Assembly (NCBI RefSeq): GCF_004346165.1
Contig: NZ_SLZZ01000002.1
Span: forward strand, 124,001-188,000
From: Muricomes intestini
Lineage (GTDB): Bacteria; Bacillota; Clostridia; Lachnospirales; Lachnospiraceae
Length of the DNA: 64,000 bases
Direction of reading: 5' to 3'
Below the pieces are notes generated by a model. The model searched no databases, was not told where the DNA came from, and saw only the letters and a list, made by a program, of their open reading frames with translations. The translations under genes and the position numbers were made by a program. This document shows positions 1 to 8,827 of this stretch, in pieces; the stretch's first letter is position 1, and every line of letters starts with the position of its first letter.

Positions 1-68
1 AGACAGCCAACTCTCGTATACTGCCATTTTTCTTTCATAGCCCCATCAATTGTCAATTCTGTTTTCAA
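1..68 (-). CDS. 5' end of an unidentified gene (partial)
   Basis: An open frame begins at a TTG at 68 and runs off the left edge, giving 22 residues that start (M)KTELTIDGAMKEKW. A good ribosome site (AAAGGAGG) lies about 10 bases upstream, inside the 3' end of the DUF188 gene, so the two are probably co-transcribed and coupled. An in-frame ATG at 38 (residue 11) is an alternative start. Too little is visible to assign a family. Confidence 0.45.
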   Translation of the reverse strand, partial: MKTELTIDGAMKEKWQYTRVGC

Positions 69-70
69 TC

Positions 71-541
71 TTATAATTCCTCCTTTGAATCAGAAATCTT
101 ATCTATCAACCGTTCCAATGAATCTGCAAAATGTAAATCATCCTCTTCTGTCCGTTTTGCCGGCCCTTTCAAATGATTTTTTGCTTTTGTTCTTCTTGCC
201 TTTTTCGCCAGATGCCTCTCCATAAGCATTTGGTCGATGTTTCCATTTGTATACCACTTGCCGCTTTGGTGAATACCAAAGGCACCTTTACCCAATATCA
301 TAGCGGCCACCCCGTAATCCTGTGTAATAACAATATCACCTTTTTGGCAAATACTGACCAGTGCAAAATCCACCGCATCAGTTCCAGCTCCAATTATCAT
401 CACTTCGCTATAATCAGAATGTAGTACATGATTGGTGTCACACAAAAGAATGACTTCTATAGTATGTTTCCTGGCTATAGTTTCTGCTATATGTACCACA
501 GGACAAGCATCGGCATCTATTAAAATTTTTATGTTACTCAC
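71..541 (-). CDS. YaiI/YqxD family protein (DUF188)
   Basis: 156-residue protein of the DUF188 family, a NYN/PIN-like fold whose members are suspected metal-dependent nucleases without a proven substrate. The signature start of the family, ILIDADACPVV, sits at residues 5-15, and a GDIVITQDYGVA segment carries the second conserved acidic patch. I place the start at the GTG at 541 because the preceding bases contain AAAGGGAAGAAGG and because the family is about 150 residues long. The longer frame to 643 would add 34 residues that look like translated upstream DNA. The tail is lysine-rich. It probably forms an operon with the partial gene downstream. Confidence 0.85.
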   Translation of the reverse strand: MSNIKILIDADACPVVHIAETIARKHTIEVILLCDTNHVLHSDYSEVMIIGAGTDAVDFALVSICQKGDIVITQDYGVAAMILGKGAFGIHQSGKWYTNGNIDQMLMERHLAKKARRTKAKNHLKGPAKRTEEDDLHFADSLERLIDKISDSKEEL

Positions 542-724
542 ACCCTTCTTCCCTTTATCCCCTATATGCATATCATGTTTGTGCAATATGTATATAAATA
601 TGCGTATTTTCTTTAATGTATTTATATGTTTTTCACATCTCATTAGGGGCGCACTATTACAATATAATAATCCATAAATAAAGAAAAGTCTAGTATTTTT
701 TTATATCCATGCTATACTTCTTAT

Positions 725-766
725 TACAGTTCAGCCATGTAAATTTGAGCTGAGGGCTGAACTGTA
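725..766 (+). promoter_or_regulatory. 12-bp inverted repeat in the helD leader
   Basis: TACAGTTCAGCC (725-736) and GGCTGAACTGTA (755-766) are exact reverse complements separated by 18 bases, between a TATACT box near 713 and the helD start at 813. It could be an operator or an RNA hairpin. There is no T-run after it, so it is not a standard terminator. Confidence 0.5.
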
Positions 767-812
767 GCCACCTTTACAATGAATACACAGATTAAGAAAG
801 GAACTTTTTAAA

Positions 813-2643
813 ATGTATAATTTAACCGAAAAAGAAGAAAAAGAACATTTACACGCTGTCATAAAAAAACTTCTCAAAGCCATAGAGGAGATAGCAAATG
901 CGATCCAAAATTACAACAGAAAAATTATAGAGACGAAGAAATACATGTGGGAAAATTCAGCCCAACTGGATTTGGCTGAAAGAGCTGCTAATCGTGTCAT
1001 TGCCTATGATGAAACAGTTCAGGGTGAAGAGGCTCTTAAAACCAAAGAAAAACTTAAAAGGATGATGGTCTCTCCCTATTTTGGGAGAATAGATTTTCAT
1101 CCGGAAGATGCATCCGAAGATACGGAAGAGGAAAATGTTTATATCGGTATCAGCGCATTTACAGATAAAAGGAATGGCAATGTTTTGATCTACGATTGGC
1201 GTGCCCCTATTTCCAGCATGTTTTATGATTTTGAAAATGGAAAAGCCTGGTATCATGCTCCTGCTGGTATCATCAGCGGTATAATTTCTATGAAACGCCA
1301 ATATAAAATAAAGGACAGCAATTTAGAATATATGATTGAGAGCGGTCTTAACATTGACGATGAGATACTTCAGCAGGAATTGAGCCATAATGTTTGAAGA
1401 ATTAGCTAGAACCATTCTGGGTTCAAGAATTCGTTTTCAGACCTTCTCCAGCCAGATAGAAGAATTATTAACTTCCGGTGATAGCCGGTTAGCTGAACAA
1501 ATACAGTATAAATCAACCAATTCTTTTGTAACTGAATTGGAAAAGTATTTGCAATATGCCGAAGACAAGTTTTTCGCACCCAGAAATTTACAGATTGGTA
1601 ATTTCCATATAACCAAAGAAGATATCAAACAGAGTTACACAAACCTGAAAGATATGCCAATCAAAAAAAGGCTGAAAAAAATCACTTCAAATATTATTAC
1701 AAAAGACAAAAATCAGACTGTGCCATTGCTGAGTAAAGATTCCGCTAAATTAGTAAAAAAGGAAATAAACAGTATGTTCTTCTATCCTGATGCACTGTCA
1801 CTATATATCAATTTTTATACGTTTATCGGACATGAAGAATATTTTTCAATGAGAAGAAAAAATATTCTTGGACACAGTGACGTATTTCCTCTTATTTACG
1901 TGAAATTGTTTCTTGAGGGCACTCCCCAAAATTACAGGGCAATAAAGCATTTACTCATCGACGAAATGCAGGATTATGCCCCGGTTCAATATGCGGTCCT
2001 TGCGAAACTTTTTTCCTGCAAAATGACGATTCTGGGAGATTTGTATCAAAGTGTAAATCCATACAGTTCTTCCTCTGCCGATAAAATTTCACCCTATTTT
2101 AAAGAATGCACATGTATAGAATTACAGAAAAGTTATCGCTCTACATATGAGATTATGGAGTTGGTACAAAATATTCAAAGGAATGATAAGCTGATACCTA
2201 TGGAACGCCACGGAGAAAAACCCCGATTTCATTCTTGTACCGGTTTTGACAGTGAAGTGGAAAAGATATATCAAATCCTTTTGGAATATAAAAAATCAAA
2301 CTACACCTCTCTGGGAATCTTATGCAAAACCCAGAAAGATGCTGATGTCCTTTATCATGTAATAAAGTTAAGAGAAGATAATGTCAGCCTGCTAGATTTT
2401 AAATCAGATAAATACACAGAAGGAATCATTATTACCACCATACATATGGCAAAGGGGTTGGAATTCGACTGGGCAATCATATCCGATGTATCCCGGCAAA
2501 ATTATAAATCAGAAATAGATAAAGGACTGCTGTATATTGCCTGTACAAGGGCTATGCACAAGCTTGACTTAACATTTAGCGGATATATAACTGATTATTT
2601 AACGTATGAATCCAAAGCAATTCAAAATAACAATAATCATTAG
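813..2643 (+). pseudogene. helD: HelD-like superfamily 1 helicase, internally deleted
   Basis: Two reading frames (813-1397 and 1390-2643) together look like one HelD protein, the UvrD/Rep-type ATPase that releases stalled RNA polymerase. The first carries the HelD N-terminal coiled coil and the beta-rich segment that ends IDDEILQQELSHN. The second starts at MFEELARTILG and has helicase motifs II (LLIDEMQDYAP), III (GDLYQSVNP), IV (QKSYRSTYE), V (HMAKGLEFDW) and VI (LYIACTRA). Neither contains the Walker A loop GxxGxGKT, which in this family lies exactly at the join. The 611 residues present are roughly 100-150 short of a normal HelD. A deletion that also shifted the frame by one base is the simplest explanation, so ATPase activity should be lost. 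Translation of either half is possible, since the ATG at 1390 overlaps the first stop. Confidence 0.8.
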
Positions 2644-3960
2644 AACAGGTATTACAATCTTTGCCAATATCTTTTGAAAACTGGAAACCTTTCCATCCCT
2701 TCCGTCCGCTGTTAATTCTTTTTCATAGGCATCCAGGCCCCAAGCTTTTACAACATAAAAGCATGTCAGGATGCAGCCAAGAGGCAGTAATACATATGCA
2801 GTAGCCGTGTCCAGCCAGTCATACAGATTATAGGTCACCAAACCGTTGGCATCCAGCCAAGGGAGTTTAAAGTCCTTTAGAATCCCGAAACCAAGAGAAA
2901 CGAAAACGCTCCCCACAAATATCACAGCGGAAACGATGGAAGTTGCACTTTTGTGCTTTATCCTAAATCTCTCTTCCACCCACTTTATCGGGATTTCAAA
3001 AATAGTAAACAGTGTGGAAAATACTGCAAAGATAAGTGCGAAAAAGAAAATCACTCCGATAATACGGCCGCCCGGAAGATTGCCAAAAATTTGTGTCATC
3101 ACCACAAATATCAGGGAAGGGCCGCTTGCCACATCCACGCCTGCACCGAAAGCAGAGGGAATAATCACAAAACCTGCAAGCAATGCAACCGTAGTATCAC
3201 AAAGGGCAACCCACATAGCATCCTTTCTTATGTTATTTTCTCTCGGAAGACTTGCCCCCAGGGTAATGAAAATACCCCAGCCAATCCCAATCGAAAACAA
3301 AATCTGTGTGGCTGCATCGGCAAACACCTTAACACTTAGCTTGCTGAAATCAGGAAACAGATAATACTTTAATCCTTCAACTGCACCATCTGTTGAAAAT
3401 ATTGCCCAGATACCGCAGATGGCAAGCAAAACAAACAGAGCGGGCATCATTACCTTTGTCACCTTTTCTACCAGATTAGTAATCCCAAAAAACAGGAAGA
3501 AAGCTGTAATAACAATAACAATTGCCGTATATATAACTGGTTCAACCGGTGATGATATAAAATCATCAAAATATTTTGTCGTATCTGCTCCAAAATCTGC
3601 CCCCGATAAATAGGCACCTGTGTACTTCACTACCCAACCGCTTACTACTACATAATAGATGTCAATCAGCACCGTACAAACGATAGCAATAATACCTATA
3701 AAGCTATACTTCTTGTTTACCTTGCCAAAAGCCGCCGCTACATTCCCTCTCCCATACCGGCCTATTGCCGATTCCATTGCAACCATTGGCTGTCCCATAA
3801 TAATGGCCAGTATAATATAAATCAAGATAAATATACCGCCTCCGCCTCTGTATGCAAGATATGGGAACCTCCAAATATTTCCCAGACCAATTGCAGCACC
3901 TGCTGCTACCATAATATATCCAAATCTTGATTGCCATTGCGGTTGTTCCTTCTTTTCCAT
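2599..3960 (-). CDS. Sodium-dependent transporter, NSS/SNF family
   Basis: 453-residue integral membrane protein of the neurotransmitter:sodium symporter family, which brings amino acids or related amines into the cell with sodium. The family's TM1 signature is clear (AAGAAIGLGNIWRFPYLAY near residues 18-36), followed by about eleven more hydrophobic segments. The ATG at 3960 follows a GGAGAG at 6 bases, whereas the longer frame to 3999 has no ribosome site. Its last 45 bases overlap the 3' end of the convergent helD remnant. Bacterial members often transport tryptophan, tyrosine or branched-chain amino acids, but the substrate cannot be read from the sequence. Confidence 0.9.
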   Translation of the reverse strand: MEKKEQPQWQSRFGYIMVAAGAAIGLGNIWRFPYLAYRGGGGIFILIYIILAIIMGQPMVAMESAIGRYGRGNVAAAFGKVNKKYSFIGIIAIVCTVLIDIYYVVVSGWVVKYTGAYLSGADFGADTTKYFDDFISSPVEPVIYTAIVIVITAFFLFFGITNLVEKVTKVMMPALFVLLAICGIWAIFSTDGAVEGLKYYLFPDFSKLSVKVFADAATQILFSIGIGWGIFITLGASLPRENNIRKDAMWVALCDTTVALLAGFVIIPSAFGAGVDVASGPSLIFVVMTQIFGNLPGGRIIGVIFFFALIFAVFSTLFTIFEIPIKWVEERFRIKHKSATSIVSAVIFVGSVFVSLGFGILKDFKLPWLDANGLVTYNLYDWLDTATAYVLLPLGCILTCFYVVKAWGLDAYEKELTADGRDGKVSSFQKILAKIVIPVLMIIVILNCFGFIR

Positions 3961-4149
3961 ATTTACTCTCCAATCTTTTGTTGAAATTTTCATGGTCATT
4001 TTTTATAACATTTTACCGTGTTCTTCATCACATTTCAACAATTATCTCAAATACTGGTGCAAAATCGTAACAGAGCAATCATTTCAAAATACCTTTTGCC
4101 CCCTACATCATATAATGAAAATATAAAAATTTAAAGGAAGTGATAGAAC

Positions 4150-5507
4150 GTGCACAACACAATGTCCCAGAATGAAAAATATCAGATGATGACAAAGGCC
4201 CCCATTCCGGCCTGATCGGCAGGCTGGCTGTTCCTACTATTATCAGCATGCTGATCACTTCATTCTATAATATGGCAGACACCTTTTTTGTCGGAAGGAT
4301 TAGCACCAGTGCAACTGCAGCAGTGGGGCTCTCCTTTCCTATCATGGCCATCATTCAGGCATTGGGCTTTTTTTGCGGACATGGTTCAGGAAACTCTATG
4401 TCCAGGAGACTTGGCTCCAAAGATTCCGAGACAGCAAAACAGCTGGCTGCTACCGGCTTTTTCTCAGCACTGTTTTTTGGTCTTGTCCTAATGGTTCTGG
4501 GCCTTATTTTCCTTAAGCCGCTCTGTTTTCTGCTGGGGTCCACCGGCACAACTCTCCCTTACACACAAAAGTATCTGGGCATCGTCCTGCTGGGCGCACC
4601 ATACATGACTGCACAACTGGTACTGAATAATCAAATACGATTTCAGGGAAATGCCTTCTACTCTATGATTGGAATCACAGCAGGCGGTGTTTTAAACATT
4701 GCTCTGGATCCGCTCTTTATTTTTGTGTTTCATATGGGAATTGCAGGTGCGGCTTTTGCCACAATACTTAGTCAATTTGTCAGCTTCTGTATGCTGCTGG
4801 CAGGAATTAAATTTTCCAATTGTATCCCCATCCATTTTCGCAACATCCGGCTCACCAAAAGCCGCCTGTTGGAAATTGCAGGAGGCGGACTTCCTTCCCT
4901 TTTTCGCCAGGGGCTGGGAAGTATTGCTGTCATGACACTCAACATTGCCGCAAACCCTTATGGAGACGCAGCAATCGCCGCAATGTCCATTGTCAGCAGA
5001 ATTACGATGTTTGCAAGCTCCGCTCTGATTGGGTTTGGACAGGGATTTCAGCCGGTCTGCGGATTTAACTACGGTGCAAAAAAATATGAGCGGGTAAAAG
5101 AAGCTTTCTGGTTCTGTGTGAAAATTTCAACGGTTGTCCTGTTTGTCATTTCCATTATTGGTGCGTTGCTGTCCGGTCATATCATAGGTGTCTTCAGAAA
5201 TGATGCAGATGTCATACAAATCGGATTTACTGCCCTCCGGCTTCAATGTTTAACCTTTACACTAAATGGATGGATTATTATGAACAACATGATGATGCAG
5301 ACGATGGGAAAAACCCTTTATGCCTCCACATTGGCTTCAGCCAGGCAGGGACTTTTCTTTATCCCCGCACTCCTCATTCTTCCAAGACTATTCGGGCTTC
5401 TTGGAATCCAGATGGCACAGGCAGTGGCAGATGCCTGTACCGTAGTTATAACTACGGTCCTCAATCGGCTTGTCATGAAGCAGATGCAGGAAGAACAGTC
5501 CTCCTGA
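4150..5507 (+). pseudogene. MATE family efflux transporter, frameshifted near the start
   Basis: The frame from GTG 4150 reads (M)HNTMSQNEKYQMMTKAPIP and then meets a TGA at 4213. Shifting by one base at about 4207-4212 (CCGGCCTGATC where CCGGGCCTGATC would stay open) continues as a typical MATE drug/sodium antiporter, GLIGRLAVPTIISMLITSFYN, to 5507. So one G appears to be missing. The remaining frame is intact and shows the MATE TM1 (YNMADTFFVGR) and the mid-protein repeat (FGQGFQPVCGFNYGAKKYERV). An internal ATG at 4248 could make a protein lacking the first half of TM1. A read error would give the same picture. Confidence 0.75.
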
Positions 5508-5544
5508 ATATTGTCTGGGGAAATTATTTTTAGCTCCTTCCTGT

Positions 5545-6123
5545 CTATTCTGCCATCCTGACCATTTTCAGCCTCTTCCTGCATTCTTTGTAATTTGGAT
5601 AATAACATTCCACTTCACGCCAGAATTCCGGTGAATGGTTCATATGTCTTCGGTGTGCCAGCTCATGCACCACCACATAGTCCAGCAGCTCCGGCTGCAG
5701 ATAGCAGAGCTGATAATTAAAATTGAGATTTCCTTTTGCACTGCAGCTTCCCCATCTGGTTTTCTGGTTTCGTATGGTGATTCTTCCCCAGGTTACACCC
5801 ATAATTTTTCCATAATACTGCACACGGCCAACAATTTTGTCTTTAATATTCTTGATTTCCTTTGCCGTGAGTTCCTGCAATGGCGGAGCTGCCACGGTCG
5901 TATTGTTCATGCTTTGTTGTCTGATCATAGCCAGTTTGTTAATAATCCATTTTTGATGATTTTGTATAAATCCCTTCAGCTCCCTGTCAGATAGCCCCAG
6001 TGGAATACGTGCCAGTACTTCCCCCGTCTGTTTCACTTCCAGGCCGATACTCTTTCTGGAAGAGCGCTTCACCTGAATCAAAATCTCTTGTTCGTTGTTT
6101 TTCATCCTATATTCTGTAATCAT
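5545..6123 (-). CDS. YgjP-like M48-type metallopeptidase domain protein (DUF45)
   Basis: 192-residue protein of the YgjP/DUF45 family, soluble zinc-site proteins often annotated as metal-dependent hydrolases. The zinc motif HELAHRRHMNHSPEFW lies near residues 153-168, with the family's RWGSCSAKGNLNFNYQL just before it. The N-terminal half is the usual beta-rich YgjP region (SRKSIGLEVKQTGEVLARIP). The start at 6123 is 9 bases after the stop of the arginase-like gene upstream. The GAGGAG there is rather far away (about 16 bases), so an ATG at 6105 is possible. Proteolytic activity is not established for this family. Confidence 0.85.
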   Translation of the reverse strand: MITEYRMKNNEQEILIQVKRSSRKSIGLEVKQTGEVLARIPLGLSDRELKGFIQNHQKWIINKLAMIRQQSMNNTTVAAPPLQELTAKEIKNIKDKIVGRVQYYGKIMGVTWGRITIRNQKTRWGSCSAKGNLNFNYQLCYLQPELLDYVVVHELAHRRHMNHSPEFWREVECYYPNYKECRKRLKMVRMAE

Positions 6124-6132
6124 TGATCGTAT

Positions 6133-6894
6133 TTATTTTCTCCTCAGCAGATTCATAATATATGCATATAATTCTTCATTTGTCTTATTGTTAATTCTTT
6201 TGGCCTCTGTATATTCCGGTATAATATCAGCATTCGGGTATTCACCGCATATATCTATGCCAATCACTTCACATTCAACCAAAAGGAACTGCAGCAGATG
6301 CTTCAGCATATCCACCGTCATTTCTCCCTGATCCCAGTTCGTCACAGCATCTCTCTTTGTGAGCACATCCTTGTCTATGGATAAATAGACAGGCAGGTCT
6401 TTCCGTATTCTCTTAAAGTCTTCTTTTGCCTGTCTTCTCTCAAGCTTTTCGTAACTTATCGCAATAATCTTTTCTTTATTATCAGGAACATCCAATTCGT
6501 CTATAAGATGCTGCCTCGGCCCCATCAAAACCAGCTGCTTCAAATAAGAATTGTTTTCTAGGACTTCTCTCGCCCAATTTCCGCAGCTTGTAATTTCCCC
6601 TGTCAATGGTTTTTGCATATCTGTATGGTGGTCAATGAGCACCATTGAAAATGGCTCCTTTATATAATCTGTCATTAATCTGGTAATGTAATGGTAATCC
6701 CCGGAATCAATAAAGTGGATTCCGGAAATACCATGTAATTCAATCATCCTTTTTAACTCCGCTTCTGCTAAATGAGAGCAATACAGTACGCAGCCTCTCA
6801 TTTTTGAACAGTCAAGCCTTATGAAGCTGTCCTGGTCCTTGAACTGTTTCGGATAACTGTGTGTGAAATCAAATACCAGGTTTCTATACTCCAT
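6133..6894 (-). CDS. Arginase/agmatinase-fold protein
   Basis: 253-residue member of the ureohydrolase fold, shorter than true arginases (about 300). The first metal-binding motif is visible as LIDHHTDMQ. The second, normally SxDxDxxDP, is degenerate here (LSIDKDVLTKRDAVTNWDQG). The glycine-rich ends of the fold are also present (GIHFIDSGDYHY, CEVIGIDICGEY). These features fit a metal-dependent amidinohydrolase or a related deacetylase-like enzyme of unknown substrate. It follows the DnaJ-like gene after 24 bases and leads into the YgjP-like gene, so the three may share a transcript. Confidence 0.7.
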   Translation of the reverse strand: MEYRNLVFDFTHSYPKQFKDQDSFIRLDCSKMRGCVLYCSHLAEAELKRMIELHGISGIHFIDSGDYHYITRLMTDYIKEPFSMVLIDHHTDMQKPLTGEITSCGNWAREVLENNSYLKQLVLMGPRQHLIDELDVPDNKEKIIAISYEKLERRQAKEDFKRIRKDLPVYLSIDKDVLTKRDAVTNWDQGEMTVDMLKHLLQFLLVECEVIGIDICGEYPNADIIPEYTEAKRINNKTNEELYAYIMNLLRRK

Positions 6895-6918
6895 CTTCTC
6901 AATCCTCCACTCTATTTA

Positions 6919-7932
6919 TCAGCATACTTGTTTGTACTCCATTAATTTTTTTCTTGCTTCGGGCGTTAATTTCTTTGGAACCTGAATCTGTATGGTCACA
7001 TACTGATCTCCGTGTACTGCCGGATTTTTCATTGAAACGATTCCTTTTCCCCTCAGCCGCACTTTACTTCCTGATTGTGTCCCTTCATGGATTTTGCAGT
7101 TCACATCGCCATACAATGTGTGAACCCTCACTTCGCCGCCAAATACTGCTGTAGTATACGGAATATTAACCGTTGTGTAAACATCCAATCCTTTTCTTTC
7201 ATACCCTGGTTTTGTTTCCACCTTGACCTTCAAGAGTAAGTCCCCGGGATCTCCTCCTCCGATTCCCGGCATTCCCTTTCCCCGAAGCCTAACACTTTGT
7301 CCTGTATCAATGCCGGCCGGAATGTGTACACTGAGCGACTGACGGGTTCCGGGAACCTTCGGATCCTGCAGAGTAATCATTTTATCGCACCCCAGCGCAG
7401 CTTCATCAAAGCTGACAGAAATGTCTGCTCTCAAGTCTTCACCCTTTCCGGGGTAGCTCCCCGAAAACCCTCCGTCAAATCCGCTGCTGTAAAAACTGCT
7501 TTTGTGGGAAGTCTGCGCTCTGGAATCCTGTTTTTTATTTTCATGGAATATATTGCCGAACAAATCTCCAAACAAATCATCCATATCTTCGCCTTCGAAG
7601 TGGTATTCTCTCCAGCCATTGCCTCCGCCAGTATATGCCCTTCTCCCATAAGTGCCTCCGCCATAAGAATTTTCGCCATAAGCACTGCCTGCACCTGCTC
7701 CGGCCTCGAAAGCCGCATGTCCGAACTGGTCATACATTTTTTTCTTCTCAGGATCACTTAAAATGGCATATGCCTCACCGACTTCTTCAAATTTCTTCTT
7801 TGTATCTGCATTCCCTGCATTTGTATCCGGATGATACTTTTTAGCCAGCTTTCGGTACGCTTTCTTGATAGCGCCGGCATCCGCATTTCTTTCTATTCCC
7901 AGTATATCATAATAATCTCTTTTTGCCGTCAT
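6919..7932 (-). CDS. DnaJ-family co-chaperone without zinc finger (CbpA type)
   Basis: 337-residue class II J-domain protein that would stimulate DnaK. The J domain fills residues 1-70 with the essential HPD (KYHPDTNAG). It is followed by a glycine-rich linker (about 75-155) and the two C-terminal peptide-binding beta domains (LRADISVSFDEAALGC onward). The four CxxCxGxG zinc repeats of DnaJ are absent, which makes it CbpA-like. The ATG at 7932 has a GGAGG 8 bases upstream. The hsp20 gene lies upstream but is separated by a terminator, so this gene probably has its own promoter or depends on read-through. Confidence 0.9.
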   Translation of the reverse strand: MTAKRDYYDILGIERNADAGAIKKAYRKLAKKYHPDTNAGNADTKKKFEEVGEAYAILSDPEKKKMYDQFGHAAFEAGAGAGSAYGENSYGGGTYGRRAYTGGGNGWREYHFEGEDMDDLFGDLFGNIFHENKKQDSRAQTSHKSSFYSSGFDGGFSGSYPGKGEDLRADISVSFDEAALGCDKMITLQDPKVPGTRQSLSVHIPAGIDTGQSVRLRGKGMPGIGGGDPGDLLLKVKVETKPGYERKGLDVYTTVNIPYTTAVFGGEVRVHTLYGDVNCKIHEGTQSGSKVRLRGKGIVSMKNPAVHGDQYVTIQIQVPKKLTPEARKKLMEYKQVC

Positions 7933-7961
7933 AACTTTCACCTCCAATATCAGTGAATTCT

Positions 7962-8002
7962 AAAAAAGAGAGACAACTGCTAAATTTTCAGCTGCGTCTC
8001 TC
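7962..8002 (-). terminator. Rho-independent terminator after hsp20
   Basis: On the minus strand GAGAGAC (8002-7996) pairs with GTCTCTC (7974-7968), with further pairing of CTG/CAG inside, and is followed directly by six T residues. It separates hsp20 from the DnaJ-like gene. Confidence 0.8.
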
Positions 8003-8056
8003 ATTGCATAGGAAATGTATTTAAACGGGTCCTATTTGTCTTCTGGTTTTCCTGCA

Positions 8057-8087
8057 GGGATTCTGCTGCCCCTTGTGGCAGAATCCC
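8057..8087. other. Perfect 10-bp hairpin between hsp20 and its terminator
   Basis: GGGATTCTGC (8057-8066) and GCAGAATCCC (8078-8087) are exact complements around an 11-base loop. CCTGCAG/CTGCAGG arms lie on either side (8051-8057 and 8094-8100). No T-run follows, so it may protect or process the hsp20 mRNA 3' end. Confidence 0.45.
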
Positions 8088-8113
8088 ATCTTACTGCAGG
8101 AGCCTCTATTGGG

Positions 8114-8542
8114 TTAACCCTCAATGGCGATACGTTTTGATTCTTCCACTTCAGGTTTCTCATCCTTGGGAATATTCAGTTTCAGGGTACCATTTTCAAA
8201 TTTTGCCTTGATATCTTCCTGGGATATATTCTCACCTACATAGAAACTTCTACTGCAGGTTCCCGCGTATCTTTCTCTTCTGATATATTTTCCGTTTTTA
8301 TCTTTTTCATCATTATTCTTATTTGCATTTGCTGTGATGGTAAGGTATCCATCCTTCAATTCTGCCTTCACATCTTCCTTCTCAAATCCCGGAAGGTCCA
8401 TGGTCACTTCATAACCGCCATCCGTTTCCGCAACATCGGTCTGCATCATTCTGGTTGTGTTAAAGGTTCTTCCGAAATATCTTTCCGGAAATCCAAAGAA
8501 ATCATCCATAAAGTTTTCTCCAAAAATACTAGGCATCAACAT
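8114..8542 (-). CDS. hsp20: Small heat-shock protein Hsp20 (alpha-crystallin family)
   Basis: 142-residue ATP-independent holdase that binds unfolding proteins during heat stress. A short N-terminal arm (PSIFGENFMDDFFGFPERYF) is followed by the alpha-crystallin domain from about residue 35 (QTDVAETDGGYEVTMDLPGF). The family's A-x-x-x-n-GxLxL motif appears as AKFENGTLKLNIPK, and there is a short charged tail. The ATG at 8542 follows GGAGAG by 7 bases. Transcription starts at a promoter that overlaps a perfect CIRCE element (8679-8705) and ends at the 7962-8002 terminator, so it should be a single-gene, HrcA-repressed unit. Confidence 0.95.
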   Translation of the reverse strand: MLMPSIFGENFMDDFFGFPERYFGRTFNTTRMMQTDVAETDGGYEVTMDLPGFEKEDVKAELKDGYLTITANANKNNDEKDKNGKYIRRERYAGTCSRSFYVGENISQEDIKAKFENGTLKLNIPKDEKPEVEESKRIAIEG

Positions 8543-8663
8543 AAGTCATCTCTCCTTTCAAATCTACCATCCGGTATTTCCGAATGAATATTGATGTCAA
8601 CATTGTTACCTGGAACTGGTAGCCGGAAGTTCTCATTTCTTCCGTCCCCTTTGTTCTATATAT

Positions 8664-8692
8664 AATATAGCACCAGTTTTAGCACTCGTCAA
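8664..8692 (-). promoter_or_regulatory. Sigma-A promoter of hsp20
   Basis: On the minus strand TTGACG (8692-8687), a 17-base spacer and TATATT (8669-8664) form a near-consensus promoter reading toward hsp20. The -35 box lies inside the CIRCE operator. Confidence 0.85.
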
Positions 8693-8705
8693 GTGCGAGT
8701 GCTAA
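8679..8705. promoter_or_regulatory. CIRCE operator (HrcA binding site)
   Basis: TTAGCACTC (8679-8687), 9 bases, GAGTGCTAA (8697-8705): an exact match to the CIRCE inverted repeat bound by the heat-shock repressor HrcA. It covers the -35 box of the hsp20 promoter, so bound HrcA would block RNA polymerase. Confidence 0.97.
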
Positions 8706-8827
8706 CATTTTTTGTGAAAAATTTGTGAACTATCTAAATTATCGTATGTGTACAATCAAGCCAAAAGAAAAACCGAGAATGCCTTTTTACGGCTTTTCCC
8801 GGTATTCTATCTGCTATATAAATTCTG

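Noticed and set aside
1390-2643. Second half of helD as an independent helicase gene
   Set aside because: It has motifs II-VI but no Walker A, and it begins exactly where the N-terminal half breaks off.
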